Counted from the stretch's first letter, positions 16,759 to 26,219 are shown. The stretch is DNA of 64,000 bases from Corynebacterium minutissimum (GCF_016889765.1 NZ_CP069533.1:930001-994000), one strand, 5' to 3'. The notes: generated by a model from the letters alone, not told the origin. Made by a program: numbers and translations.

Positions 16759-18039
16759 CTACTTCTTGTCGTCCTTGTTCCGCTGTTCCTTTCCGCGCTT
16801 GCTTCGCGCCATGAGCTCAGCCACGGAGACCGCGCCCTCGCGCTTCTCATCACTGCGGCGGCGGCCGCGAGTGTCCTCTGCCCGCGCTGCCTGCTGCGCG
16901 CTGTCTGCCTCCGGCTTGCGGTGACGGTGGTGCGGCCGCGCGGAGCCAGCATCCTCCTTGACGTGCTGCGCACCTGCAGCACCCTGGTTCCACTGCACGG
17001 CTTGGAAGCTATCGGTCTTGAACTCCGGCTGCTGCTGCGTCGTCGTCTCAGTCGACGGACCATCTGCTGCGCGCTTAACCGATTGAGCAGACTGCGCAGG
17101 CTTCGGCGCCTGCGTGACGTGGTCCGATTGCACTGGCTTCGGCGTCTGTGCAGATCGCGTCGGTTGCGGCGTCTGCGTCGGCTGCGCGGGCTGGTCCTCT
17201 CGGCGCGGCTCGCCCATCGGGCGGAATGCCGGGGCCTGGCCCTGCGAGGAGCGCGGCTCGCCAAACGGTGCCGGTCGTGCTCCCTGCTCCTGCGAGCGCT
17301 GCGGCTGTTGCTGCGAGCGCTGCGGCTGTTGCTGACCAGTTGGCTGCTCCGCCGGCTGCGGCTGTGGCTTACCGGCAGGCTTGGCCGCGGGTTTCTCCGC
17401 AATCAGGTTATCCAGCGGGTTGCTCACGGGATGGGTGGGCTGGGTGCCAAGGCGGCCCGCGACGGCGTCGGCAGTCGGGGCACCGCCAGACTTCTGGGTG
17501 AAGTTCACGGAGTTGGCATCGCCGCGCTCATCCACGCCGGCGCTGCCAGCCTTGCGCTCCAGCTCCTGGATGCGGCGAGCCTCCGCATACAGGGCTGCGG
17601 GTTCGTAGACCCATTCGCGGCCCGAGATCTCCTCAATCTGAGTGCGGATGGCTTCGAGCTCAGAGCGGATTTCTGCGAGAACCTCGCTGTTGTCCGCGGC
17701 TCCCGCACCGGAGGCCGTCAGGGTGGACGCAGCGTGAGCACGTTCCACGTCTAACAGTTCCTTGGCTTCCTGGGCCTGGCGGCGGTAGCGCACCACAAGG
17801 AAGAAGCCCAGCACCGCAGCCCACAAGGATGCCAGCAACGCAATTTTAAGGGCATTGGCCGAGCCTGAAATGAGCATGACCAGGCTGGCAATCACTGCCA
17901 AGATGACCAGGATGATAAGTCCGATGGAACCGGCGTCTGTCTTTGAGTCAGACGTGGTCTTAAACTCAGCCGCTGGCTGCGAAATCTGCGATGCGGCCGG
18001 CTCGTGCGGGGGCTCGGGAGAATGCTGCGGGCTCGTCAT
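16759..18039 (-). CDS. DUF6779-type membrane protein with long disordered tail
   Basis: 426 residues. Two hydrophobic helices at about 40-85 (SIGLIILVILAVIASLVMLI and a second ending VVRYRR), a coiled-coil-like stretch at about 90-150, then a long Pro/Gln/Ala-rich, probably disordered cytoplasmic tail ending in a very basic Lys/Arg cluster. Position between DUF3180 and DUF2520 is the M. tuberculosis Rv3604c position. The ATG is 5 nt after the DUF3180 stop; longer in-frame starts run into that gene. Role unknown. Confidence 0.8.
   Translation of the reverse strand: MTSPQHSPEPPHEPAASQISQPAAEFKTTSDSKTDAGSIGLIILVILAVIASLVMLISGSANALKIALLASLWAAVLGFFLVVRYRRQAQEAKELLDVERAHAASTLTASGAGAADNSEVLAEIRSELEAIRTQIEEISGREWVYEPAALYAEARRIQELERKAGSAGVDERGDANSVNFTQKSGGAPTADAVAGRLGTQPTHPVSNPLDNLIAEKPAAKPAGKPQPQPAEQPTGQQQPQRSQQQPQRSQEQGARPAPFGEPRSSQGQAPAFRPMGEPRREDQPAQPTQTPQPTRSAQTPKPVQSDHVTQAPKPAQSAQSVKRAADGPSTETTTQQQPEFKTDSFQAVQWNQGAAGAQHVKEDAGSARPHHRHRKPEADSAQQAARAEDTRGRRRSDEKREGAVSVAELMARSKRGKEQRNKDDKK
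17289..17336. repeat. Short in-frame tandem repeat in the DUF6779 tail
   Basis: A 21-bp unit containing GCGAGCGCTGCGGCTGTTGCT occurs twice in direct succession, encoding two copies of a Gln/Pro/Arg/Ser heptapeptide (RSQQQPQ). Simple coding repeat in a disordered region, prone to length change. Confidence 0.6.
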
Positions 18040-18044
18040 GTCCA

Positions 18045-18518
18045 CTAACTTACCGCTTGTGCTCCGTCGGATGGAGGTGGAACCTCGCAGTGTCGCTCCA
18101 ACACCACGCCGGCTACACTCATCGCTGCCCCACCCAGGGTGGAAGCAAGCACTCCGGCGAGGTCCCCGGAGGCGGCCACGAGTTCGCCGACGCGCGGCAC
18201 GACGTACACGGCGATGCCGGCGTAGGCCCCGCCCACAATGGCGCCGGTCCATGCTGAGGCTTTGCCGACCAACAAGAATTGCGCAATGGTCATGGGGTTA
18301 AGCTGCGAGTTGTCCAAACCGATTCCGTGCTCATCTTCCTTAGCACTGCGCACCTTGAGGGTAAGGACGCCGCACACCACCGCCATGGCCCACAGGGAAA
18401 TCGATACCGTTGCTGGGATAGCCAGCATCGAGCCATAAAAGCGGGTGGTGAGAATAGCAGCCGCGGCGGCTACAAACAGGGCCGTGCCAACGAGCGCGCT
18501 AATCGACGTCCTCGTCAT
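18045..18518 (-). CDS. DUF3180 membrane protein
   Basis: 157 residues with four predicted membrane helices (about 8-28, 33-53, 83-105, 115-137), typical of DUF3180. Always near folK in Corynebacterium/Mycobacterium; function unknown. The start overlaps the folK stop by one base, so it is translated as part of the folate operon. Confidence 0.85.
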   Translation of the reverse strand: MTRTSISALVGTALFVAAAAAILTTRFYGSMLAIPATVSISLWAMAVVCGVLTLKVRSAKEDEHGIGLDNSQLNPMTIAQFLLVGKASAWTGAIVGGAYAGIAVYVVPRVGELVAASGDLAGVLASTLGGAAMSVAGVVLERHCEVPPPSDGAQAVS

Positions 18519-18991
18519 TACTCATTCACTTCCTTTACCGCCGCAACCTCCTCCTCGTCGAGGCCGGCGATGAGCTCGCGCACTGAGGTGCCGTTGAGCT
18601 CCGCGTCTGGGTCCGCGGCCAACCACGGCACGAGCACGAAGGCGCGCTGGTGTGCATACGGGTGCGGAAGGGTAAGTTCTGGGTCGTCGGAAGTCACGCC
18701 GTCTATCTGCACGATGTCCACGTCCAAAGTGCGCGGGCCCCAGTGCCGCACGCGGACACGCTCGGCAGCCTCCTCCAGCTTCTGCCCGCGGCGCAGAAGC
18801 TCCAGCGGAGTGCAGTCCACGTCCACGATGAGCACCGCATTGAGGAAATCTCCCTGGTCTGTCACTCCCCACGGTGGGGTGGCATAGACCGGAGAGGCGG
18901 CGATGGTCTCATCGGCAAACTCGTCGAAGACGGTCTGGAGGAGCGCGCGGCGGTCTTCCATATTGGAGCCGATGGACAGGACTGCGCGCAT
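18518..18991 (-). CDS. folK: 2-amino-4-hydroxy-6-hydroxymethyldihydropteridine pyrophosphokinase
   Basis: 157 residues, normal HPPK length. Transfers pyrophosphate from ATP to hydroxymethyldihydropterin in folate synthesis. Diagnostic segments: SIGSNMEDR near the start, PPWGVTDQGDFLNAV at about 39-53, and the metal-binding RHWGPRTLDVDIV at about 82-94. Overlaps folB and DUF3180 by one base on each side. Confidence 0.95.
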   Translation of the reverse strand: MRAVLSIGSNMEDRRALLQTVFDEFADETIAASPVYATPPWGVTDQGDFLNAVLIVDVDCTPLELLRRGQKLEEAAERVRVRHWGPRTLDVDIVQIDGVTSDDPELTLPHPYAHQRAFVLVPWLAADPDAELNGTSVRELIAGLDEEEVAAVKEVNE

Positions 18992-19362
18992 TAGCCTGCC
19001 ATCCTCTTCCGGGAGCGGCGGGCTACAACGGCCACGTCGGCGAAGGTGCGTGGGATGGGTGCCTTCGGCTTGTGGATGGTCACCTCGATGGCGTGAAGAA
19101 TATCGAAGCGCTCCATTGCAGTCTCGGCGACCTCCGCGGCCACTGTCTCGATGAGATCGCGGGACGGGCCTTCGACGATGCCCGCGGCGACGTCGGCAAG
19201 CTCGGCGTAATCCACCGTACGGCTTAAGTCATCCTCGATTCCCGCGGTGTCTAGCCAACAGGTGACATCCACGATGAAGGGCTGCCCCGTCTTCTTCTCT
19301 TCCTCGAAGACGCCGTGGTAGCCAAAGCACTCCAGGCCAGTAAGTTCGATACGATCCGCCAT
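18991..19362 (-). CDS. folB: Dihydroneopterin aldolase
   Basis: 123 residues. Converts dihydroneopterin to hydroxymethyldihydropterin plus glycolaldehyde. Typical features: LTGLECFGYHGVFEEEK at residues 7-23 with the substrate-binding YHGV, a central LIETVAAEVAE, and KPKAPIPRTFADVAV near the C-terminus. Three bases separate it from folP and its stop overlaps folK. Confidence 0.95.
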   Translation of the reverse strand: MADRIELTGLECFGYHGVFEEEKKTGQPFIVDVTCWLDTAGIEDDLSRTVDYAELADVAAGIVEGPSRDLIETVAAEVAETAMERFDILHAIEVTIHKPKAPIPRTFADVAVVARRSRKRMAG

Positions 19363-19365
19363 GTT

Positions 19366-20295
19366 TTAGGCCCTTCCCAAAGACGTCGAGACCACCGTGC
19401 CACCATCGGCACCGTTGGCGTAACTTCCGGAGGCATGCGCGCCGCCCGTATACGCCGCGCCTGAATTCCAGGCGGCGGCAACATCCACGGCATCGCGCGA
19501 GACGTCCACTTCGTGCACGCGCACGCCCCACGCGCCCATCTGTGCGGAGATTGCCGTGACGGCCGCGGTGGCCGGATCCGCGAGCAGCGGGCTGGACTCG
19601 GCCCCGCGGTCCTCCCGAATAGCCGCGAGGAAGCGCTTGCGGGAGGCCCCCACGAGCAGTGGGAATTCGCCCTGGAGGAACTCCGGCAGGGCCTTGAGAA
19701 GCGCCCAGTTATCCTGCGGGGACTTGGCAAAGCCTAGGCCGGGGTCGACCACGATGTTGTCGTGGCTGACGCCGGCGGCCAGTGCGGAATCCGCCAGCGC
19801 CGCCAAAGAATCGTGCACATCGCGCACTACATCGCCGCCGTGGTCCGCCACACCGGCCGCGCTGCCGAACTGAACGGTGCGCCAGTGCATCAGGCACACC
19901 GGAAGACCCGTGGCAGCCATGGTGCGATACATGTCCGGGTCGGCAGCGCCACCGGAGACATCATTAATCATGTCCACGCCGGCTTCGGCTGCCGCTGCGG
20001 CTACCGACGCCCGCATCGTATCCACCGAGGTCTTTATCCCCTCCTCGTGCAGTGCCTTGATGACGGGCACGACGCGGCTCTCTTCCTCCTCGGCAGCCAC
20101 GCGCACCGCACCGGGGCGGGTGGACTCGCCGCCGACGTCAATCATGTCCGCGCCCGCGTCCACGAGGTTGTGGGCGTGTGCAAGGGCATCATCTACCTTG
20201 ATCCAGCGCCCTCCGTCGGAGAAGGAATCCTCCGTGACATTGAGGATTCCCATGACCAACGTGCGGCCGGGGACGGTGAGGTTGCTGACTGCCAT
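19366..20295 (-). CDS. folP: Dihydropteroate synthase
   Basis: 309 residues. Condenses hydroxymethyldihydropterin pyrophosphate with p-aminobenzoate; sulfonamide target. Signatures: MGILNVTEDSFSDGG (about 15-29), VGGESTRPGA (about 53-62), DVSGG (about 114), DPGLGFAK (about 188) and GASRKRF (about 216). The catalytic core ends near residue 278; an unusual Gly/Ala/Ser-rich tail of about 30 residues (GGAHASGSYANGADGG) follows. First of the co-transcribed fol genes after folE, 5 nt downstream. Confidence 0.96.
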   Translation of the reverse strand: MAVSNLTVPGRTLVMGILNVTEDSFSDGGRWIKVDDALAHAHNLVDAGADMIDVGGESTRPGAVRVAAEEEESRVVPVIKALHEEGIKTSVDTMRASVAAAAAEAGVDMINDVSGGAADPDMYRTMAATGLPVCLMHWRTVQFGSAAGVADHGGDVVRDVHDSLAALADSALAAGVSHDNIVVDPGLGFAKSPQDNWALLKALPEFLQGEFPLLVGASRKRFLAAIREDRGAESSPLLADPATAAVTAISAQMGAWGVRVHEVDVSRDAVDVAAAWNSGAAYTGGAHASGSYANGADGGTVVSTSLGRA

Positions 20296-20300
20296 AGGGG

Positions 20301-20891
20301 TTAGCTCCTAATCAGGCTCATGACCTCCGCACGGGAGGCCGCGTTCTTCTTGAAACCGCCGCGCACCGCGGACGTCGTCGTCGTTGCCCCCGGCTTGCGG
20401 ATGCCGCGCATCGCCATACACAGGTGCTCGCATTCGATGACCACGATGACGGACTGGGCGTGGAGAACCTCCACCAGCGCATCGGCGATCTGGCTGGTCA
20501 GGCGTTCCTGCACCTGCGGACGCTTGGCGTACATATCCGCCAGGCGTGCCAGCTTGGACAAGCCGGTGACATGACCGTCAGGGCCCGGGATGTAGCCGAT
20601 GTGCGCCGTGCCATAGAAGGGCACGAGGTGGTGCTCGCACGTGGAGTAGATGGGGATATCGCGCACGAGGACGAGCTCTTGGTGCTCCTCGGCGAAGGTC
20701 TTGTGGAGGACCTCCGTGGGGTCTTCGTGCAGCCCGGCGAAGACCTCCGCATAGGCACGAGCCACGCGCGCTGGGGTCTCGCGCAGGCCCTCGCGGTCGG
20801 GGTCCTCGCCCACGGCGATGAGCAGCTCGCGCACGGCGGCTTCCGCGCGCTCGTGGTCGAATTCGCGCTGAGCTGGGATGTTATCGCTCAT
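20301..20891 (-). CDS. folE: GTP cyclohydrolase I
   Basis: 196 residues. Converts GTP to dihydroneopterin triphosphate, the entry step of folate synthesis. Zinc-binding residues are seen in STCEHHLVPFYG (about 85-96) and in ECEHLCMAMRGI (about 157-168). The ATG overlaps the last 11 nt of ftsH, so a longer in-frame reading upstream is rejected. Heads the fol gene run. Confidence 0.96.
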   Translation of the reverse strand: MSDNIPAQREFDHERAEAAVRELLIAVGEDPDREGLRETPARVARAYAEVFAGLHEDPTEVLHKTFAEEHQELVLVRDIPIYSTCEHHLVPFYGTAHIGYIPGPDGHVTGLSKLARLADMYAKRPQVQERLTSQIADALVEVLHAQSVIVVIECEHLCMAMRGIRKPGATTTTSAVRGGFKKNAASRAEVMSLIRS

Positions 20892-23295
20892 TGTCCTGGC
20901 CGTCCTTGTACGGGTTGTTGCGGTGGTCCTGCTCGCCCCAGCCGGGTGCGCCCCAGCCGTGGTTTCCATGACCGTCATGACTGCTGTGACTGTCATGGCT
21001 GTCGGGCTTGGCGTGGCGTCCACGGCGCTCCGCCTTGCGCTGCGGCTCCGGGGCATCCGTTACGCGCGGGATTTCCTGGGTCTCATCGTGGCTGAGGCCG
21101 CCCTGGGCGTTGCGCAGTTCCTGTTCCGGCACCTCCTGCTCGTGGCCGGTCGCATCGGTGACGGGCTTAGCTTCAGACTCACCGAAGAAGGTATTACCCT
21201 GGTCAGGGTCCACAACGTCACCGGCATGCTGTCCAAAGCTGAAGCCGATTTCCTTCTCCGAAGCGGTGGGCTCAGCCTGTCCCTTTTCTTGAGCGGCGAG
21301 GCGGCGCTCGCGGGCGGCCCGGGAGGCGTCGAGAAGCGTCATGCGCTTCGGCAGCTCCTCACCGCGCTCCTTGGCCAGCTCCACTGGGGTCTTCACGGGC
21401 TCGCGGCCGGCTTGGCGCGGGAAGCGCTCGTCCTCATTCGGGAAGACGTCGAAAGCTTCGCGCGGCTCGATGCCCTCAAAGATGCCCTCGAGGTCTGGGC
21501 GGCGCAGGGTCTCCTTCTCCAGGAGCATCTCCGCCAGGGTGTCGAGGTAATCGCGGTGTTCAGACAGGATGTCATAAGCCTGCTGGTGCGCGCTGTTCAG
21601 GAGGTAGGCCATCTGCTCATCAATCTTGGCGGCAATGGCATCGGAGTAGTCGATGGTCCCGCCGCCACCCATCTGGCTGAAGGGATCGCCCTGCTCCTTG
21701 CCGTACTTGACGGTGCCCAGATCCGGCGAGAAGCCGTACTCGGTAAGCATGGACCGCGCAATCTTGGTGGCGTGCTCGATATCGGAGGAAGCACCGGTGG
21801 TTGGTGCGCCGAAGACCAGCTCCTCAGCGGCACGGCCGCCCATGGCGAAGACGAGGCGCGCGAAGAGCTCATCGCGGGTATACATGCCCTTGTCGTCTTC
21901 CTGCGCTGTCATAGCGTGGCCACCAGTGCGCCCGCGGGCCAGGATGGTGACCTTGTAGACGCGCTCAATGTCCTTGAGCGCCCACGCGGCCAGCGTGTGA
22001 CCGCCCTCGTGGTAGGCGGTGACCTTCTTTTCATGCTCGGAAATGATCTTGCCCTGGCGGCGCGGGCCGCCGACGACGCGGTCGGTAGCCTCTTCCAGCG
22101 CATCATAGGTAATGACGTTGCCGCCGATGCGGGCGGTGAGCAGGGCGGCCTCGTTGAGCACGTTGGCCAGGTCCGCGCCGGACATGCCGGCGGTGCGCTT
22201 GGCCAGCTGTGCCACATCTACTTCCTTGGCCAGCGGCTTGTCCTTGGCATGCACGCGCAGAATCTGCTCGCGGCCGGCCAGGTCCGGGTTGGTGACCGGG
22301 ATTTGGCGGTCGAAGCGGCCCGGGCGTAGCAGCGCCGGGTCCAGGATGTCGGGACGGTTGGTGGCCGCGATGAGGATAACGCCCTCGCGGTCACCGAAGC
22401 CGTCCATCTCCACGAGCAGCTGGTTGAGGGTCTGCTCGCGCTCATCGTGGCCACCGCCGGTACCGGAGCCGCGCTGGCGGCCCACGGCATCAATCTCATC
22501 AACGAAGATGATGCACGGGCTATTTTCCTTGGCCTGCTTGAACAGGTCGCGCACGCGGGAGGCACCCACGCCGACGAACATCTCCACGAAGTCGGAGCCA
22601 GAAATGGAGTAGAACGGCACACCGGCCTCGCCCGCCACGGCACGGGCTAGCAAGGTCTTACCGGTGCCCGGCGGGCCGTAGAGAAGCACGCCGCGCGGAA
22701 TCTTCGCGCCGAGGGCATGGTAGCGCTCCGGATCATCGAGGAAGTCCTTGATTTCCTGCAGCTCATCCACGGCCTCGTCTGCGCCGGCCACATCCGCGAA
22801 GGTGTTGGTCGGCATATCCTTGGTCAGCTCCTTGGCCTTGGAGCCGCCAATGCCAAACATGCCGCCAGCGCCCTGCTGCATGCGCGACATCATCCAGAAC
22901 AACAGCGCAAAGAGCAGCAGCATCGGCAGCAGGAAGCTAATCATCGAGCCGATGAAGGAATCCTGTGTGACCTTCGTCTGGTACTTCTCAGCACCGGAGT
23001 CCTTGACCGCGTTAAAGACCTGCTCGGAGGCACGTGCTGGGTACTTGGCAATGACCTCCTCGATGCCCTCCTGCTCTTCCACCGTCACCGGCTTCTTGAG
23101 CTTGAGGCGCACTTGCTGCTCACGGTCGTCGATTTGCGCTTCCTCGACGTTCTTAGAGGTCAGCTGCTCCATGGCCACCGAGGTGTCCACCTGTTTGAAG
23201 CTGCGGGCATCGTTGGTAAAGAACGTGAATGCGTACAGCAGGATGAGGACCAGGCCCGCGATGGAGCCGTAGCGGATGATGTTCTTGTTTTTCAT
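20881..23295 (-). CDS. ftsH: ATP-dependent zinc metalloprotease FtsH
   Basis: 804 residues. Membrane AAA protease that degrades unassembled membrane proteins. Two N-terminal helices (about 8-25 and 115-137) flank an exported domain; Walker A GPPGTGKT near 206, Walker B IIFVDEID near 263, second region of homology RPDILDPALLRPGRFD near 315, zinc site HEGGH near 425. Longer than most FtsH because of a tail of about 150 residues that is acidic and then strikingly His-rich (DSHDSHSSHDGHGNHGW) close to the C-terminus. Its stop overlaps the folE start. Confidence 0.96.
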   Translation of the reverse strand: MKNKNIIRYGSIAGLVLILLYAFTFFTNDARSFKQVDTSVAMEQLTSKNVEEAQIDDREQQVRLKLKKPVTVEEQEGIEEVIAKYPARASEQVFNAVKDSGAEKYQTKVTQDSFIGSMISFLLPMLLLFALLFWMMSRMQQGAGGMFGIGGSKAKELTKDMPTNTFADVAGADEAVDELQEIKDFLDDPERYHALGAKIPRGVLLYGPPGTGKTLLARAVAGEAGVPFYSISGSDFVEMFVGVGASRVRDLFKQAKENSPCIIFVDEIDAVGRQRGSGTGGGHDEREQTLNQLLVEMDGFGDREGVILIAATNRPDILDPALLRPGRFDRQIPVTNPDLAGREQILRVHAKDKPLAKEVDVAQLAKRTAGMSGADLANVLNEAALLTARIGGNVITYDALEEATDRVVGGPRRQGKIISEHEKKVTAYHEGGHTLAAWALKDIERVYKVTILARGRTGGHAMTAQEDDKGMYTRDELFARLVFAMGGRAAEELVFGAPTTGASSDIEHATKIARSMLTEYGFSPDLGTVKYGKEQGDPFSQMGGGGTIDYSDAIAAKIDEQMAYLLNSAHQQAYDILSEHRDYLDTLAEMLLEKETLRRPDLEGIFEGIEPREAFDVFPNEDERFPRQAGREPVKTPVELAKERGEELPKRMTLLDASRAARERRLAAQEKGQAEPTASEKEIGFSFGQHAGDVVDPDQGNTFFGESEAKPVTDATGHEQEVPEQELRNAQGGLSHDETQEIPRVTDAPEPQRKAERRGRHAKPDSHDSHSSHDGHGNHGWGAPGWGEQDHRNNPYKDGQDNER

Positions 23296-23343
23296 TAACT
23301 ACCTTGCACAATTGCGGCTTAAAGCGCCGGACAAGAATAAAGA

Positions 23344-23931
23344 TTAATCGTTGCTATAGACAGCCGGATGCAGCGTGCCTACATAGGGCAGGTCACGGTA
23401 GCGCTCGGCAAAATCCAGGCCATAACCCACGACAAACTCGTTGGGGATATCGAAGCCTACATCGAACAGGTCAAGCTCTGCCTTGACCACCTCTGGCTTG
23501 CGCAGCAGGGTGACCACCTCCAGGGAGCGCGGCTGGCGGCCCTGCAGGTTGCGGATGAGCCACGACAAGGTCAGGCCGGAATCAATGATGTCCTCCACGA
23601 TGACCACATCGCGGCCTTCAATGTCGCGGTCCAAGTCCTTAAGAATGCGCACCACGCCCGAGGAGGAGGCGGAGTTTCCATACGAGGACACCGCCATGAA
23701 TTCCAGCTGGGAAGGAATAGTCAGCTTGCGGGCAAAATCGGTGAGGAAGAACACCGCGCCTTTGAGCACGCACACGAGGATGAGGTCATCTTCTGCGTTG
23801 CGGTATTTCTCCGAGACGCGATCCGCCATCTCCTGGATGCGCTCCTGGAGGGCATCTTCGGCGACCAGGACGGCTTGGATGTCTGTGCCGTAGGGGTGGG
23901 CGGGGACGTCTGAATCATGATTGTCGTGCAC
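23344..23931 (-). CDS. hpt: Hypoxanthine phosphoribosyltransferase
   Basis: 195 residues. Salvages hypoxanthine/guanine using PRPP. The PRPP-binding loop is VVIVEDIIDSGLTL at about 108-121, with an N-terminal LKGAVFFLTDF loop. The GTG start (MHDNHDSDVP) has AAAGGAG about 8 nt upstream and was preferred to an upstream in-frame ATG without a ribosome site. It overlaps the tilS end by 17 nt; hpt next to tilS and ftsH is a widely conserved order. Confidence 0.94.
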   Translation of the reverse strand: MHDNHDSDVPAHPYGTDIQAVLVAEDALQERIQEMADRVSEKYRNAEDDLILVCVLKGAVFFLTDFARKLTIPSQLEFMAVSSYGNSASSSGVVRILKDLDRDIEGRDVVIVEDIIDSGLTLSWLIRNLQGRQPRSLEVVTLLRKPEVVKAELDLFDVGFDIPNEFVVGYGLDFAERYRDLPYVGTLHPAVYSND

Positions 23932-24874
23932 GTGAGCGCTCCTTTGCTGACCGAGGCAATAGTGACAGTGTGCCACCAACCCTCAAGACTTCCAACCTTG
24001 TGCCCACCTTTTCGCCCCTCACTGCAACACCACCTTGACCGTGCCACTGCGTGCACAGCTTATCCACGCCACGAATAGCTTCCCGCGTGACCTCCACGCC
24101 CTGCTCGCGCAGCCAAGCGGCTAAGGCGCGGCGGCGCTTCGGTTCAGGCAGCGCGGCTAGCTCGGCGCAGTTGGGGGTGGGTGGGGTGAGGAGGGAGGCG
24201 TCGTCAAGCGCGGCGTCCTGGGCTGCCTGGGCGAGTGCCGGAACGGGGTCACCGCCCACGATGTCCGCTAGGCGCGGGAGGATGTCGCGGCGCAGGGCCA
24301 CACGGCGGAATGCAGTATCCGCGTTGTGGGGATCGTGCCACACCTCGACGCCCAACTCCGCGCAGGCGGCCTCGGTCTGGGTACGGCGCACGCTCAACAG
24401 CGGGCGCACCACGCGGGCGCCCTCCACCTCGGCGCGCTCGAGCATGCCAGAGATTTTCCCGCGCAAGGCGCCCAGCAACAGTGTCTCGGCCTGGTCATCG
24501 GCGGTATGCGCCACGGCCACCTCACCCCAAGGCGCGAAGGCACGGTACCGCGCGGTGCGGGCCTCGGCCTCAACAGAGCCCTGCTTGCCGACGTCCACCC
24601 GAATCACCTTCGCCCCCGCACCCCACGCCCGAGCTTGGTCGGCTGCCCGGCGCGCCTGGTCGGCCGATCCCTCCTGCAAGCCATGATCGATACACAGGGC
24701 GGTGACGTCGTGTCCTTCGGCAATGAGCGCTGCGGTCAGCGCGAGGGAATCCGCGCCGCCGGACAGCCCCACCGCGATGGCGCGCGGCGTGTCCCCCACC
24801 ACGGCGCGGGCGGCCACGCGGCAGGCTAGGAAGTTGGGGCTGTGCCGCGGCCAGAAGGGTTTCTTAGAAGTCAT
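23915..24874 (-). CDS. tilS: tRNA(Ile)-lysidine synthase
   Basis: 319 residues. Modifies the wobble cytidine of the CAU-anticodon tRNA-Ile to lysidine. The ATP pyrophosphatase loop GLSGGADSLAL is at about residues 34-44, followed by the CIDHGLQ and AHTADDQAETLLL segments typical of TilS. The C-terminal domain is short. The ATG (MTSKKPFWPR) overlaps the dac stop by 11 nt. Confidence 0.93.
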   Translation of the reverse strand: MTSKKPFWPRHSPNFLACRVAARAVVGDTPRAIAVGLSGGADSLALTAALIAEGHDVTALCIDHGLQEGSADQARRAADQARAWGAGAKVIRVDVGKQGSVEAEARTARYRAFAPWGEVAVAHTADDQAETLLLGALRGKISGMLERAEVEGARVVRPLLSVRRTQTEAACAELGVEVWHDPHNADTAFRRVALRRDILPRLADIVGGDPVPALAQAAQDAALDDASLLTPPTPNCAELAALPEPKRRRALAAWLREQGVEVTREAIRGVDKLCTQWHGQGGVAVRGEKVGTRLEVLRVGGTLSLLPRSAKERSRARQS

Positions 24875-26150
24875 GGAGTGCGGCGGCCAGGGCGTCTTGG
24901 GCTTTACGGGCGGACATGACCTCGCCATCATTGACCAGGAAAGCAAAGGCGTAGACCCGGCCGGACGTACCTTGCGCGGTGCCCGCGAGGGCGGAGGTTT
25001 CGGTCAGGGTTCCGGTCTTGGCGCGGACGAAGCCGCGGGCCGGGGACTCCGGGTAGCGCTGGTAGAGGGTCCCTTCGCCGCCAGCGAGCGGGAGGTAGCC
25101 CAGAAGCGGGCGGAGGTCCTCGCTGGCGACTGCTGTGTCCAAGATGTGGGCAAGTACACCGGCGGGGATGCGATTATCGCGGGACAGTCCGGAACCGTCT
25201 TTGAGGGTGACGCCGTTGACATCGATGCCGTGGTTGCCCAGGATGTCGAGCGTTGCTTCCGCGGCCCCCTCGAAGCTGGCCTCGGCATTGTGATGGACGG
25301 CGAGCTCGCGGGCGATGGCTTCTGCCATGACATTGTCGGAATCCTTCACTGCCTGCTGGGCGCGCAGGGCCAGCGGCTCGGACTCGCTGCTGGCGATGAC
25401 CTCGGAGCCCTCGGGCGCGGCGGCGATGTTGGCTTTGTCCGTGCCCAAGCGCTGTGCGAGTGCGCGGGCGACGTCGAGAGCCGGCTCGTGGGAGCGCGGG
25501 ACATCGCCCGTCTTCTCCCCCAGGCGGCCGCCATAAAGCATGGCCGGCTGAATGGGCGCGACGAAGCCGCCATCAATGTTGTCATCATCCCATCCGGGGG
25601 CTTGGTCGGGGCCTTGCCAGACTGACGTGTCGATGGCTACGCGCGTGACGGTGCTCACGTGCTCCTTAACTTGTTCCGCCAGCTCATCGAGGCGCTCATC
25701 CGTCAGCCAGACGTCGCCCGCGGCTTTGATGACTACCTCGCCCTCCTGTGCTCCTCGGACGACCTCGGTGCGAAGGCGCGCATTTTCATCCAAGGCGAGG
25801 GTAGCCGCCGCAACCGTCAGTACTTTGGTTGCTGAGGCCGGCGTCAGCGGCTTAGCCGGTTCGCGCTCCCACACCACCTCGTGCGTCGTGGTGTCGATGA
25901 CCTGCGCGCCAAATGTTCCGAGGGCTTTGTCCTTGCCCAGTCCATCCAACCGAGTCTTCAGCGCAGCGGCGTCGATATCGCCGGGCTCAACAGGCTGGAC
26001 TAAGGTCGCGGGCGCGGCCTGCGCATAAGGCTCGCCGTGGTCCAGATGATCGTAGGTGCGCTGGATCTTTACACCCAACGCGGCCGTCGCCGCCACGGCT
26101 CCTGCAGTGACGAGGGCCGCAGTACTCCACCAGACATGCTTCGCTTTCAT
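24864..26150 (-). CDS. dacB: D-alanyl-D-alanine carboxypeptidase/endopeptidase, PBP4 family (S13)
   Basis: 428 residues. Trims or cuts peptidoglycan stem peptides outside the membrane. N-terminal hydrophobic anchor/signal at about 7-28. All three active-site motifs are seen: S106-A-T-K109, S271-D-N273 and K378-T-G380. The order dac-tilS-hpt-ftsH matches mycobacteria. Start ATG preceded by AAAGGG, also by TACTCT 8 nt upstream, so SD-led or leaderless translation are both possible. Confidence 0.93.
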   Translation of the reverse strand: MKAKHVWWSTAALVTAGAVAATAALGVKIQRTYDHLDHGEPYAQAAPATLVQPVEPGDIDAAALKTRLDGLGKDKALGTFGAQVIDTTTHEVVWEREPAKPLTPASATKVLTVAAATLALDENARLRTEVVRGAQEGEVVIKAAGDVWLTDERLDELAEQVKEHVSTVTRVAIDTSVWQGPDQAPGWDDDNIDGGFVAPIQPAMLYGGRLGEKTGDVPRSHEPALDVARALAQRLGTDKANIAAAPEGSEVIASSESEPLALRAQQAVKDSDNVMAEAIARELAVHHNAEASFEGAAEATLDILGNHGIDVNGVTLKDGSGLSRDNRIPAGVLAHILDTAVASEDLRPLLGYLPLAGGEGTLYQRYPESPARGFVRAKTGTLTETSALAGTAQGTSGRVYAFAFLVNDGEVMSARKAQDALAAALHDF

Positions 26151-26219
26151 CGCCCTTTAGAGTAGCGCGGTAGACTAAGCGGAGCACATGCCAACCTATT
26201 AGTTATGGAGGAATCAGCT

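Noticed and set aside
17289..17336. Tandem repeats in the DUF6779 tail as a possible regulatory or mobile element
   Set aside because: In-frame 21-bp repeats of a Gln/Pro-rich coding segment explain the pattern.
16537..17754. Plus-strand open frame of 405 codons rich in Leu/Arg
   Set aside because: Antisense to the low-complexity Pro/Gln tail of the DUF6779 gene.
20878..22329. Plus-strand open frame of 483 codons
   Set aside because: Antisense to ftsH.
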